From an uncultured Eubacterium sp. (GTDB taxonomy: Bacteria > Bacillota > Clostridia > Lachnospirales > Lachnospiraceae), in the NCBI GenBank assembly GCA_947642745.1, contig CANRTU010000016.1:1-64000 (forward strand): 64,000 nucleotides of DNA, in the 5' to 3' direction. This document shows, one piece after another, positions 7,810 through 15,508 of this stretch (position 1 is its first letter; each line of letters starts with the position of its first letter). The translations under genes were made by a program, and so were the position numbers. The notes beneath the pieces are model-generated. The model saw only the letters and a list, made by a program, of their open reading frames with translations, was not told the origin of the DNA and made no database searches.

Positions 7810-8682
7810 ATGAAGAACAATACAGAAAACATCGGGAAAAACAGCAGCAGGGGGCGTGTCAGTACAGTAAGGGCATTTGCAGAAGTGGCTAGGAACTATG
7901 CAGAAGCCTGTTTTGGAGGCAGTGTACAGGTCTTTGTTCAGGAAACCGTGAAGAAAAGAACAACGGGGTAGTGCAGACGGGAATCTGCATCAAGGCAGGG
8001 ACATTCTGAATGCGTATGCGACTGGAAAGCCGTATGATGGTTTTGATGTATCGTCTGTTACGGATTTCCGGTGCGTGCAGGGGCGTATCTGCTTTAAGCT
8101 GGTAAATGCGGAAAGGAACCGGGAACTTCTGGCTGGTTCGCCGCATCTTCTGTACCATGACCTTGCAGTAGTGTTTTATGTCATTGCTGGCGGAAGTTTT
8201 AAAGAAGGCATCTCCACGATTGCCGTCAAAAAAGACATTCAGGATATGTGGGGCGTGGATGCCCGGACGATTTATGCTGCTGCTTTGCGGAATACAGGGT
8301 TGCTGCTGGGCTGCTCCGTCCAGTCCATGGCGGATGTGCTGAGAGAAATGGCGGCGGAAAAACTGGACGGTGGGTGCAGCGCGGATGCGTCTTTTCCGTT
8401 TCCGATGTATGTTGCAGGCAACAGCCATAAGTTCAATGGGGCAGCAGTGCTCCTTTATCCGGGGCTTCTGGAATGGTTCGCGGATAAGGCGTCTGGTGAT
8501 TTTTACATCTTGCCGTCATCCATCCATGAAGTCCTGTTCCTTCCGTGCAGCGCAGGCTTTGAGCCGGAAGAAGTCAGGAGTCTTGTGCATGAGGTGAACC
8601 GTGCAGAAGTGCTGCCGGAGGATTTTTATCAGATAATATTTACCGTTACATTAAGGACAAAGGCCGTGTGGAGATTGTTTAA
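7810..8682 (+). pseudogene. DUF5688 family protein, broken by frameshifts
   Basis: ATG at 7810 follows AAAGGAG. The first 53 codons stop at 7969-7971. A shift near the A run at 7951-7957 restores KNNGVVQTGICIKAG. A second change near 8000 gives DILNAYATGKPYDGFD and then RICFKLVNAERNRELL, NTGLLLG, MYVAGN and ILPSSIHEVLFLP, which is the DUF5688 layout. A third shift near 8627 restores DNIYRYIKDKGRVEIV and the stop at 8680-8682. DUF5688 genes are common in clostridial mobile elements and have no known function. With three lesions it is dead, unless the assembly is poor here. Confidence 0.75.
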
Positions 8683-8700
8683 TCCGCACGGCCTTATTTT
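8660..8700 (+). terminator. Terminator after DUF5688 pseudogene
   Basis: AAGGCCGTGTGG (8660-8671) pairs with CCGCACGGCCTT (8684-8695) with one wobble, followed by ATTTTTAT. It overlaps the pseudogene's last codons. Confidence 0.8.
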
Positions 8701-8759
8701 TATGCACTTTTTGCCCTGCTGCATCTGTGGGAGGTTACAGGGAAGGAGGTGGCTGTTTG

Positions 8760-8936
8760 ATGGAATGCATTTTACAGGGCTGTCCGGTTACGCCTGAAAT
8801 GCCGGGGATTTGTGTCGGGTGCGGGCTGTACCTCGGCACATGCCTGCCAGTCATCTGGAACGGGTGGCTGTCAGGTGCGGAATGTGATGAAGACTACTGC
8901 CAGTTTTGTTCGCACTATAAGGAATGCGGAAGATAG
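8760..8936 (+). CDS. Cysteine-rich small protein, 58 aa
   Basis: ATG at 8760 follows AAGGAGG (8743-8749). The product has eight Cys, including CVGCG and CQFC, arranged as a likely zinc- or metal-binding fold. It lies just before the ArdC-like gene with a 29 bp gap. The family is not recognised, and the function is not assigned. Confidence 0.6.
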   Translation: MECILQGCPVTPEMPGICVGCGLYLGTCLPVIWNGWLSGAECDEDYCQFCSHYKECGR

Positions 8937-8965
8937 AAAAAATATCATTATGGAGGTAATAAAAA

Positions 8966-9847
8966 ATGGGAAAGAATCAGGAGAAAATAGAAGCGGCTCT
9001 TGCACGAATTGACGAGGGGATGGAGCATATCAGCACGGATAAGGACTGGATGGAGTTCCTTGCTTTCCAGAGCCGGTTTTACAGATACAGTTTTCGGAAT
9101 ACAATGCTCATTTACCAGCAGAAGCCGGGTGCGACATTTGTTAAGGGATTCAAGGCATGGAACCATCTTGGAAGGTATGTGAAAAAGGGTGCGAAGGGAA
9201 TCGCCATACTTGCGCCGTGCGTGAAGAAAACAGAGGTATTCAAAGAGCCGGAGGACAAGGCGGAGTACCACGAAAAAGAAGGCGAAAAGGAAATGAAGAA
9301 AGTTATCACAGGATTCCGCATTGCCTATGTTTTTGATATTTCAGATACGGATGGTTCTGATGAACAGCTTCCAGTCCTTGTGAAAGGGCTGGAAGGGGAT
9401 GATGAACGTGTGCAGGAGATTTACGGGCATCTAAAAGATTTCATCTTACGGGAGCATAAAGTTATTGAAGCGTCTGGAACAGCAGTAAAGGGCAGCTATA
9501 ATCTGGAAACAGGGGATATTATGGTACGGTCTGACGTGCCGCATTTCCAGAAGGTAAAAACCATCCTGCATGAATACGCCCATGCAGTTGATTTCCAGAT
9601 GCATCCGGGGGAGGATGTCAGCCGGAATAAACGAGAACTCATTGCGGAGAGTACGGCTTTTGTCGTGTGTGAAAGGCTCGGTCTCGACACCAGCAGCTAC
9701 AGCATGAGTTATATCAAGAGCTGGCTGAAAGACAAGGAAGAACTGAAAACAGTTGCAGGCAGTGTGCAGAAAGTCGCTGCCAAAATCATTGACAGTCTGG
9801 CAGAATCCGGGGATTCGCTCTTTTTTTGTCTGAAAGAGGAACAGTAA
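8966..9847 (+). CDS. ArdC-like antirestriction/metallopeptidase protein, 293 aa
   Basis: The N-terminal ~125 residues match the ArdC/LtrC ssDNA-binding domain (FQSRFYRYSFRNTMLIY, GFKAWNHLGRYVKKGAKGI). The C-terminal part is a zincin with HEYAH (202-206) and a candidate third ligand Glu228 in RELIAESTAFVV. Proteins of this design protect incoming DNA after transfer, by antirestriction or ssDNA protection. Start is at 8966 after GGAGG. It is shorter than many LtrC forms but has both domains. Its presence suggests the element has moved as ssDNA. Confidence 0.85.
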   Translation: MGKNQEKIEAALARIDEGMEHISTDKDWMEFLAFQSRFYRYSFRNTMLIYQQKPGATFVKGFKAWNHLGRYVKKGAKGIAILAPCVKKTEVFKEPEDKAEYHEKEGEKEMKKVITGFRIAYVFDISDTDGSDEQLPVLVKGLEGDDERVQEIYGHLKDFILREHKVIEASGTAVKGSYNLETGDIMVRSDVPHFQKVKTILHEYAHAVDFQMHPGEDVSRNKRELIAESTAFVVCERLGLDTSSYSMSYIKSWLKDKEELKTVAGSVQKVAAKIIDSLAESGDSLFFCLKEEQ

Positions 9848-9869
9848 GGCAAAAGCTGGGGATATGCAT

Positions 9870-9900
9870 AAACGGGCGGGATATGGCTCCTGCCGGTTTT
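9870..9900 (+). terminator. Terminator after ArdC-like gene
   Basis: AAACGGGCGGGA (9870-9881) pairs with TCCTGCCGGTTT (9888-9899), with one mismatch and one wobble, ending in a short T run. Confidence 0.6.
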
Positions 9901-9920
9901 GATTTATACAGGAGGGTTAT

Positions 9921-10856
9921 ATGAGAGTTAATATTCTTGTTAAAACGGAAACATTGTCAAGGGAGGAATGGCTGCAATGCCGGAAAAGAGGAATAGGCGG
10001 AAGTGATGTGTCTGCCATACTGGGTATCAGCAGATGGAAGTCAGCAGTCGGCTTGTGGCTGGAAAAGACAGGGCAGGCGGATGATATCCCAAAAGAAAAT
10101 GAGGACGTGCAGTGGGGGAACATCATGGAGCCTGTCATCCGTAAATATTTTTCGGAAGTCATGGGCAGGCCTGTAATAGAGGTAAGAGCCGTATTGCAGC
10201 ATTCGGAATATCCATTCATGCTTGCGGATATAGATGGGCTGACCGTGGATGATGAAGGGAATCCGGCAGTTCTTGAAATCAAGACAGCCAGCGGGTACAA
10301 GCGTGGTGAATGGGAAAATGACATTCCAGTTTATTACCAGACACAGGTACAGCATTATCTTTGTGTGACAGGTGCAGTGAAAGCATATGTTGCCGTCCTT
10401 ATCGGCGGCAGTTCTTTCCGTGTTTATGAAGTGGATGCAGATGCAGAAGTACAGCAGATGCTTATAGCAGTGGAAAGGGAGTTCTGGTATAAGGTTCAGA
10501 ACATGATAAGGCCAGAGATTGACGGCTCGGATGCATCAGGGGAGTTTCTGGACAGGATTTACAAAGGGGGCAGCAGTGAGAGAGTCGTGCTGCCGGGGGA
10601 GGCCATAGGATATATAGAGGCATATATTTCGGCTTCTGATGATGAAGAAGACGCAAAGGCAAGGAAACAGGATGCGGCGAATCATATCAAGGACATTATG
10701 GGTGATTTCAATTCAGCAGAATGCTTTGGCTATACGGTCACATGGAAACCCGTCCAATCAGAGCGGGTTGACGCAAAGGCTCTGAAAGCGGAAGAGCCGG
10801 TGGTTTATGCAAAATACATAAAGACAGTTAACAGCAGAAGGTTTTCAATTAAATAA
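9921..10856 (+). CDS. YqaJ-type viral recombinase (exonuclease), 311 aa
   Basis: This is a PD-(D/E)XK exonuclease of the YqaJ/lambda-exonuclease class. Visible motifs are RKRGIGGSD (21-29), WGNIMEP with Glu70, an Asp in LADIDG (about 103-105), LEIKT (118-122, the E-x-K) and YYQTQVQHYL (138-147). It resects DNA ends to make ssDNA for a single-strand annealing partner, here probably the next gene, which starts 24 bp later. RBS is GGAGG at 9911. The ~90-residue C-terminal part is charged and less conserved. Confidence 0.85.
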   Translation: MRVNILVKTETLSREEWLQCRKRGIGGSDVSAILGISRWKSAVGLWLEKTGQADDIPKENEDVQWGNIMEPVIRKYFSEVMGRPVIEVRAVLQHSEYPFMLADIDGLTVDDEGNPAVLEIKTASGYKRGEWENDIPVYYQTQVQHYLCVTGAVKAYVAVLIGGSSFRVYEVDADAEVQQMLIAVEREFWYKVQNMIRPEIDGSDASGEFLDRIYKGGSSERVVLPGEAIGYIEAYISASDDEEDAKARKQDAANHIKDIMGDFNSAECFGYTVTWKPVQSERVDAKALKAEEPVVYAKYIKTVNSRRFSIK

Positions 10857-10880
10857 TTTTATTACAAGGAGGAAAATATT

Positions 10881-11792
10881 ATGGGTACAAGACAGGTCGA
10901 TTTAAAAGCACTTTTGGAGAGCAGAATGGGGAACATTGAACCGGCAGAAGGTTCCAGAGCATCTATAGAGAACGCAGAAATGCACATACCCAAGAACCTT
11001 ATGTATGATGCAGAAAGCACTGAATTTAAGCCGGAAACAAAGCCTGTACTGTCAGAGGTAAAACAGGTGAGCGTTGAGGAAACGAAGGCATTTGAAAATG
11101 AAATGGACAGGTTCATTAAAACAGCCCTTATTTCCGGCAGGGATTACGGAAAAGTGCCGTATGGGGACAAGCCGACGCTGTTCAAGTCCGGCGCAGAGAA
11201 GATACAGATATTCTTAGGGCTGATTGCGAGGGCTGAAACCGTAAACCGCATTGAGGATTACAATGCGGGATTCTTTTCGTACGAAGCTAAAGTGTACCTT
11301 ATTGACTACAATGGCGTAGTCAGGGCAGAGGGGGTTGGAATTTGTAACACAAGAGAAGGGAAATATATCAAGAGCAGCGGCTATGCAGTCATGAACACCG
11401 TCCTCAAGATGGCGAAGAAGCGTGCTCTGGTGGATGCAGTCCTGAATGTTGCAGCCCTGTCAGCAAGGTTCACACAGGACATGGAGGACGGCATGAGACC
11501 GGAGCCGGATGCAGCAGTGCAGAAGCCAGACACAGCACGGCGGGAACCTGATGCGGCAAAGGCGGAAAAGCCGGCAGAAGCAAAACAGGAAAGAACGAAG
11601 CCGAAAGGGCGCAGGGCATCAAAAAAGCAGATGGAGAAGCTGGAACTTTTGATGCAGCAGTCCCATTCTTCTGCTAGCGCGCTGAATAAATATGTGAAAC
11701 GGGAATATGGGATTGATGATTACACGATGGCAACATCAGCCATTGCATCCACGTTAATTCAGAAATTCGAGGATGCAGCGCGGCAGGCATAA
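10881..11792 (+). CDS. Putative ssDNA-annealing/recombination partner, 303 aa
   Basis: The conserved core (residues about 70-195) contains GRDYGKVPYGDKPTLFKSG, a GVGICNTREG segment and VLKMAKKRALVDAVL. From about 200 to 245 there is a low-complexity Pro/Ala/Lys/Glu linker, then a short helical C-terminal domain. I do not recognise RecT or Erf signatures directly. Position behind the YqaJ exonuclease and the conserved-core/linker/tail layout suggest a ssDNA-binding or annealing protein. That is inference; it could be another DNA-binding accessory protein. Confidence 0.6.
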   Translation: MGTRQVDLKALLESRMGNIEPAEGSRASIENAEMHIPKNLMYDAESTEFKPETKPVLSEVKQVSVEETKAFENEMDRFIKTALISGRDYGKVPYGDKPTLFKSGAEKIQIFLGLIARAETVNRIEDYNAGFFSYEAKVYLIDYNGVVRAEGVGICNTREGKYIKSSGYAVMNTVLKMAKKRALVDAVLNVAALSARFTQDMEDGMRPEPDAAVQKPDTARREPDAAKAEKPAEAKQERTKPKGRRASKKQMEKLELLMQQSHSSASALNKYVKREYGIDDYTMATSAIASTLIQKFEDAARQA

Positions 11793-11800
11793 ACATATTT

Positions 11801-11830
11801 GGGATGTCCATACCGGGCATCCCTTTATTT
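11801..11830 (+). terminator. Terminator after recombination genes
   Basis: GGGATG (11801-11806) pairs with CATCCC (11818-11823), followed by TTTATTTC. It is short but correctly placed. Confidence 0.55.
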
Positions 11831-11851
11831 CAGGAACGGAGGGAAACGGAT

Positions 11852-11971
11852 ATGTCAGGGTCATGCGATTTGATTGAAATAGTGGAAAACAACATGGTAT
11901 GCGTGGTTTTGAAGGTAAAGGAAAATGCCGGGATTGCACTTGTCTGTATCGGTTGCTTTGAAACAGAATGA
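11852..11971 (+). CDS. Hypothetical small protein, 39 aa
   Basis: ATG at 11852 follows CGGAGGGAAACGG. The product alternates hydrophobic strands (MVCVVLKVKE, GIALVCIGCF) and has four Cys. No family is recognised. The good binding site and its place after a terminator match the pattern of the other small genes in this element. Confidence 0.45.
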   Translation: MSGSCDLIEIVENNMVCVVLKVKENAGIALVCIGCFETE

Positions 11972-12374
11972 ATGGTGCGTGTTCCTAAAAGGGGCTGGCA
12001 GAAGCCTGTGTTAGAAAGATAATCTATACAGAACATGAATCAGGCATATTCCATTCAGAAACAGGGTGCTGCTGCAAAAGTATTTCAGGAAGGAGAAGAT
12101 GACTGCCCCGCTAGAAGGCAGTGAGGAAAACGGACGAATGCTGCTGGTTTTTCCAGGACAGCAGCAGTGAACTGTTTGATGGGGCAGGGGCAGTTTTAAC
12201 AGACGGGTATTTGTTTAGCAGCCGGGAAAAGTAACCGGAAAGTGGATATACGAACAGAGTACGAACTGATTCATATTCTGACGTACTATAACTACAAAGA
12301 ATAGGCAACTTGGCAGTGCTGTATTAACAGTGCTGCCTTATTTTTTTACATATAACAAAAGGAGAGGATTTCAT
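11972..12374. other. Gene-poor stretch with weak short ORFs
   Basis: No gene is confidently supported. A 23-codon ORF from ATG 12099 has GGAGAAG just upstream. A 37-codon ORF from GTG 12121 ends at 12234. A terminator-like hairpin GGCAG/CTGCC at 12312-12337 with T7 follows, just before the gene at 12375. This may be decayed coding sequence. Confidence 0.5.
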
Positions 12375-12629
12375 ATGGATAACAGAGAACTGATTGAAAA
12401 GATTTTTGATGTGCTTGCCATGCATGACCCGGAATTTGCTGAACTGGGCAGAAAAATGGATTACAGGATTGTTGAGATTATTGAGGAAAGCCTGTACGAA
12501 GCTTCGGTGGAAGATATTGAAGCCATTTCGGATGTTTTTATGGATTTTATTTCGGACGCACGGCGCGACAGCTTCATGCTCGGCTTAAAATTTGCGGCTA
12601 AGATAATTTTTGCGGTTCTGTGCAGGTAA
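12375..12629 (+). CDS. Small helical acidic protein, 84 aa
   Basis: ATG at 12375 follows AAAGGAGAGG. The product is almost all helix, acidic (LIEKIFDVLAMHDPEF, IVEIIEESLYEASVEDIE), and ends in a hydrophobic helix (LGLKFAAKIIFAVL). It may belong to a small family common in clostridial mobile elements (DUF6809-like), recalled from pattern only. A shorter relative follows at 12697. The function is unknown. Confidence 0.65.
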   Translation: MDNRELIEKIFDVLAMHDPEFAELGRKMDYRIVEIIEESLYEASVEDIEAISDVFMDFISDARRDSFMLGLKFAAKIIFAVLCR

Positions 12630-12696
12630 GCAGGCATGACGGCGTAATTGTTCATTAATGAGCGGCTGCGTCTTTTTATTTTAAAGGAGAATAATA

Positions 12697-12876
12697 ATGA
12701 ATAAACAACTACTAAACAAAATTTACGAAACCATATTTAATAATGAACCGTCTTTTCTGGATTCATGCAGAAACGTTGATTCTGAAATCCGTAAAATTGT
12801 GGATGAACATGCCGGAACACTTGACAAACAGGAAGTCGGCCTGCTGCCGGAATTGCAACAGCATCTAAAACTGTAG
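12697..12876 (+). CDS. Truncated paralogue of preceding protein, 59 aa
   Basis: ATG at 12697 follows AAAGGAG. The N-terminus (LLNKIYETIFNNEPSFLDSC) lines up with the gene at 12375. The C-terminal hydrophobic helix is missing: the frame ends at 12876 where unrelated sequence begins. This looks like a duplicate cut by a rearrangement. Whether it is made is unknown. Confidence 0.5.
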   Translation: MNKQLLNKIYETIFNNEPSFLDSCRNVDSEIRKIVDEHAGTLDKQEVGLLPELQQHLKL

Positions 12877-12964
12877 GTATCGTCATGCCCATAGCAGCAC
12901 CTGCGCCGACACCAGCAGTATTTAATGAAGCTTTTTTATTGCCGGAGCAGTTTTGTTTTGAAAA

Positions 12965-13078
12965 TTTGTTATGCTTCATCTTGGAAAGTGTTGAGCTTGA
13001 AATCTCATAGTGTTCTGTCAGCATGTACTGGCTTATTTGCTTTTCTTTCAGCATTTTCCAGAAAGGGTCATATCTTAT
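12965..13078 (-). pseudogene. Fragment of XRE-like regulator
   Basis: The minus strand reads YDPFWKMLKEKQISQYMLTE and then ISSSTLSKMKHNK, the first half of a short XRE-type helix-turn-helix protein of about 65-70 residues. The codon where Met is expected is ATA, and the second half is replaced by unrelated sequence at 12964. It is therefore a 5' fragment without a start. Confidence 0.55.
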
Positions 13079-13087
13079 CAGCTTTGC

Positions 13088-13119
13088 GGGAGATACTTTA
13101 AAGGGTATCTCCCTTTTTT
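13088..13119 (+). terminator. Strong Rho-independent terminator
   Basis: GGGAGATAC (13088-13096) and GTATCTCCC (13105-13113) are perfect complements with an 8-nt loop and six T. It would stop plus-strand transcription from the 12375/12697 genes before it runs into the antisense side of rep. Confidence 0.8.
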
Positions 13120-13270
13120 CTGTACAGCTTGTTTTTAAAATGCCTAAATACTGCTTTTGCCGCGAACAGCCCGGTTTCACCATGATTTCCCCTTGTCTTC
13201 CGGTTCAAAAAGTAACACAAAACCACAAGATACTGCGGTGGTGTGGCTGCTTTGCTGCTTAATATACTGG

Positions 13271-14293
13271 CTATGGATTCCGCAGCATGACAGGGGCAGG
13301 GCTTATGTAAGGCGTTGTTATGAAGTGTATGCCGCTGTCTTTTAAGGTTTTCTTAACATGTGCAGTCTGGCATTTAGTCAGTGTCACGCTCTGCCCGTTC
13401 CTTACCTGGCGTGCAAGCTGCAAGGCGTTCTGATATGTCTTCTGTGACTTAAACAGGGGCTGTACAGCCTTTCTAAAGTTTGACTTAGACAGTATGCGGC
13501 GGTCAAGCCCCAAGGCGCTTATAAGCCTTAACAGCACGGCTTCTTGGAACTGCTGCTGAAAAACCTCATGCATTGTAGGCGGTGTATTCAGCTTATTACA
13601 TTCATATTTAATGACGCTTCGCCGGAGCATCCATTCAAAACGGATGAAATCAGAAAAGTGTTCATCCATAAGTAGGTATGCTTCATGTTTTTTATGCACC
13701 GAAAGGGGATAATCCGTTCCTGTGAGCCTGTCGTGGATTTCCTGTACCTTGGGGTAGACCCGGAATACCTTGTTTGATTTTTTGTCCGGCCTTCTGCTTG
13801 AATTAAGATAATATGTATTGCCATATTTCTTTGGGCGGTATTTGGAAAGCATCAGAAGTTCATAAGCTCCCATGTATTCGTCCCTTTGTCCTATGGGAAT
13901 TTTATGCATGAGGAACAGGTCGGCCCTTGAAGCCTGCCATTCGCTGAATGATGCTGGCGGACTTTGTTGGAACTGCTGCCACGGGAATAGGGACAGGCTC
14001 TGCATTAAAAGGCTGTAACAGGCAGCCTCATCAAAGTTCTGCACAAGGAACGTGTTGGAGCCGTTTAACAGCCGTGGGACACTGAATGTAACGAACAGGC
14101 GTACATGGTTGAACAAATCCGGGTAAAAAGCCATGAATATATTTTCTGTGTTCAAGAACCAGTGATGAAGCCGCTGGTCTTTTGCAGTCCCCCGATACCG
14201 CCAGGGCTTGGACAGCGGCATTTTTAAAGCTCTGTATGATGGCATAGGAAACGAAAAGTACATGGTGACAGTATCAATACGGTTAGTTGACAT
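13271..14293 (-). CDS. Gene II/X-family replication initiator, 340 aa
   Basis: The layout matches phage/plasmid gene II/X (Phage_CRI-type) rolling-circle initiators. Numbering from the upstream GTG at 14296, FSVPRLLNGSN (71-81), SRADL (123-127), a strand region GNTYYLNSSRR (159-169), the motif VYPKVQEI (180-187, compare Y-x-K-x-x-E) and IRFEWMLRR (218-226) appear in the expected order. Such proteins nick at an origin and drive rolling-circle replication. ATG 14293 is chosen for spacing from GAGGGGGGA. It is divergent from the XRE gene at 14484. It may let the excised circle replicate and possibly transfer. I could not confirm every catalytic residue. Confidence 0.7.
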   Translation of the reverse strand: MSTNRIDTVTMYFSFPMPSYRALKMPLSKPWRYRGTAKDQRLHHWFLNTENIFMAFYPDLFNHVRLFVTFSVPRLLNGSNTFLVQNFDEAACYSLLMQSLSLFPWQQFQQSPPASFSEWQASRADLFLMHKIPIGQRDEYMGAYELLMLSKYRPKKYGNTYYLNSSRRPDKKSNKVFRVYPKVQEIHDRLTGTDYPLSVHKKHEAYLLMDEHFSDFIRFEWMLRRSVIKYECNKLNTPPTMHEVFQQQFQEAVLLRLISALGLDRRILSKSNFRKAVQPLFKSQKTYQNALQLARQVRNGQSVTLTKCQTAHVKKTLKDSGIHFITTPYISPAPVMLRNP

Positions 14294-14322
14294 CACATCC
14301 CCCCTCTGTTTTGGATGATGTG

Positions 14323-14328
14323 ATTATA
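14323..14328 (-). promoter_or_regulatory. Candidate -10 of rep promoter
   Basis: The minus strand reads TATAAT here, about 30 bp before the rep start. A weak -35 (TTGCAT) lies 17 bp further upstream. It faces away from the XRE promoter at 14371-14399. Confidence 0.4.
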
Positions 14329-14370
14329 ACACAGTGAATTGACTTATGCAACATATAATTAAAAATAAAG

Positions 14371-14399
14371 TTGACACGACGTTAAGCGTGTTATATAAT
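14371..14399 (+). promoter_or_regulatory. Promoter of XRE regulator with dyad operator
   Basis: Consensus TTGACA (14371-14376), a 17-bp spacer and consensus TATAAT (14394-14399). The spacer holds the dyad ACACG...CGTGT (14374-14391), positioned to block RNA polymerase. Autorepression by the XRE protein at 14484 is likely. Confidence 0.75.
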
Positions 14400-14483
14400 G
14401 GGTTTAGACACATAATATGTAATAAAAAATAAGCTTAATAGGTATTTAACTATCTGCATTCTAGTTTGAAAGGAGAAATACAT

Positions 14484-14999
14484 ATGGGATTTGAAGATAA
14501 AAGAGTTGGCGAAAATATAAAGAAAATCCGAACAAAGAAAGGATTCACTCAGTTGGATGTGGCGAACAGTGTCGGGGTTACGAAACAGACCATCTGCAAG
14601 ATTGAAAAAACAGGGAGTACGAATCCGCATACACTGGAACGGATAGCTGACGCGCTCCATGTGGACGTGCATCAGTTTTACGAGCCGACCAGAGATAAGG
14701 ATGATACATCCACTAAGGCTGAATATGCTGATTTTTTAAATGACGATGAAATGAAGATTCTCATTGCAGACTATGCAAAGCCGATGATAAAGAAAGTGAA
14801 TGATGACGTTGCGGCTAGGTTTTATGAACAGCTCAAATATAGATTCAATCCACAAAATACATGGACGAAATTCATTAAAAAACAGGCATATGACAGCTTC
14901 GGCTCCTATACCAGTAAACAGGTGGATGATTTCTGTACTGCACTATACAATGAATTTCTTATTGAAGCGAGATGCATACTGCGAGGTGTTGAAAGATAA
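14484..14999 (+). CDS. XRE-family regulator, 171 aa
   Basis: The N-terminal helix-turn-helix (residues about 8-65) contains IKKIRTKKGFTQLDVANSVG and SVGVTKQTICKIEKTG. The C-terminal 100 residues are helical and lack a recognisable enzyme domain. ATG at 14484 has AAAGGAG correctly spaced. A consensus promoter with an internal dyad precedes it. It heads the xre-small ORF-xis-int unit and is divergent from rep, so it probably decides between quiescence and excision/replication. Confidence 0.85.
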   Translation: MGFEDKRVGENIKKIRTKKGFTQLDVANSVGVTKQTICKIEKTGSTNPHTLERIADALHVDVHQFYEPTRDKDDTSTKAEYADFLNDDEMKILIADYAKPMIKKVNDDVAARFYEQLKYRFNPQNTWTKFIKKQAYDSFGSYTSKQVDDFCTALYNEFLIEARCILRGVER

Positions 15000-15039
15000 G
15001 AACACATGGCAGAACCGGCAGCAGAAAGGAAACAACAGC

Positions 15040-15120
15040 ATGGAAAACAGAGACAAAAAAGCATTTCTGCCAGCAGGCGGAAGACCGCCGCCGATACATA
15101 CCTGTAAACAAAAAGGCTAA
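15040..15120 (+). CDS. Possible small basic peptide, 26 aa
   Basis: ATG at 15040 follows GAAAGGA. The peptide is basic and Pro-rich (PAGGRPPPIHTCKQKG). It sits between the XRE gene and the excisionase. There is no family match. The ribosome binding site is only moderate. Confidence 0.3.
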   Translation: MENRDKKAFLPAGGRPPPIHTCKQKG

Positions 15121-15166
15121 GAGCAGTCGTCCACGAAAACGAACCCTTAACCTTTTATCCAAAACA

Positions 15167-15208
15167 GGGAGTGCCCTGCAAGACTATTGTACCATAACGG
15201 GCGCTCCC
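15167..15208 (+). promoter_or_regulatory. GC-rich stem-loop in xis leader
   Basis: GGGAGTGCCC (15167-15176) pairs with GGGCGCTCCC (15199-15208), with one wobble. No T run follows, so this is not a standard terminator. It lies about 30 nt before the excisionase start and may be a protein-binding or mRNA-stability element. Confidence 0.45.
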
Positions 15209-15238
15209 TATCAATAAAGATATGGAGGTATTTAAAAT

Positions 15239-15439
15239 ATGAAACAAGAAATTATGTATCCGAAACAAAAGATTCCAGAAATGCTGACCATAAAAGAAAC
15301 TGCTGAGCGTTTCGGCATGTCACAGTACAGCATCCGAAAACTGATACAGCAGCGGAAAATTGCATTTATACACCCAACATCGAAATACCTGATAAATGCA
15401 GACAGGTTTTCCGAATATTTAAACAGCGTGGAAGAATAA
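15239..15439 (+). CDS. xis: Excisionase, 66 aa
   Basis: A small winged-helix/MerR-like DNA-binding protein: LTIKETAERFGMSQYSIRKL, followed by HPTSKYLINADRFSEYL. This is the layout of Tn916-type excisionases and HTH_17 proteins. ATG at 15239 follows GGAGG. A terminator and then the integrase follow immediately. It bends DNA at the element end to favour excision over integration. Confidence 0.85.
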   Translation: MKQEIMYPKQKIPEMLTIKETAERFGMSQYSIRKLIQQRKIAFIHPTSKYLINADRFSEYLNSVEE

Positions 15440-15450
15440 TGACAGATTTT

Positions 15451-15476
15451 AAGGACGGTAATCAGCCGTCCTTTTA
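15451..15476 (+). terminator. Terminator between xis and int
   Basis: AAGGACGG (15451-15458) pairs with CCGTCCTT (15466-15473), running into TTATT. Read-through here would set the ratio of integrase to excisionase. Confidence 0.7.
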
Positions 15477-15508
15477 TTGTGCATAAAATTTTTTAGGAGG
15501 TTCCAGTT

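Larger units (their letters stand above)
12877..13270. other. Scrambled stretch between small genes and rep
   Basis: This contains the remnant XRE fragment listed separately, a perfect terminator hairpin at 13088-13119, and no intact gene. Bases 12877-12964 read on the minus strand as a small Gly/Ala-rich segment of unknown origin. It looks like a deletion junction. Confidence 0.5.

Noticed and set aside
8075-8797. A separate 240-aa gene
   Set aside because: Its sequence begins in the middle of the DUF5688 domain and its end is out of frame with the true C-terminus. It is the central part of a broken gene.
12737-13183. A 148-aa minus-strand ORF as one gene
   Set aside because: Only a 38-codon part (12965-13078) looks like a protein family. 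The rest is antisense to the 12697 gene or unrelated sequence, and the expected start codon is ATA.
15167-15208. Riboswitch upstream of xis
   Set aside because: A single simple stem with a long loop matches no riboswitch class I know, and the downstream gene is not metabolic.
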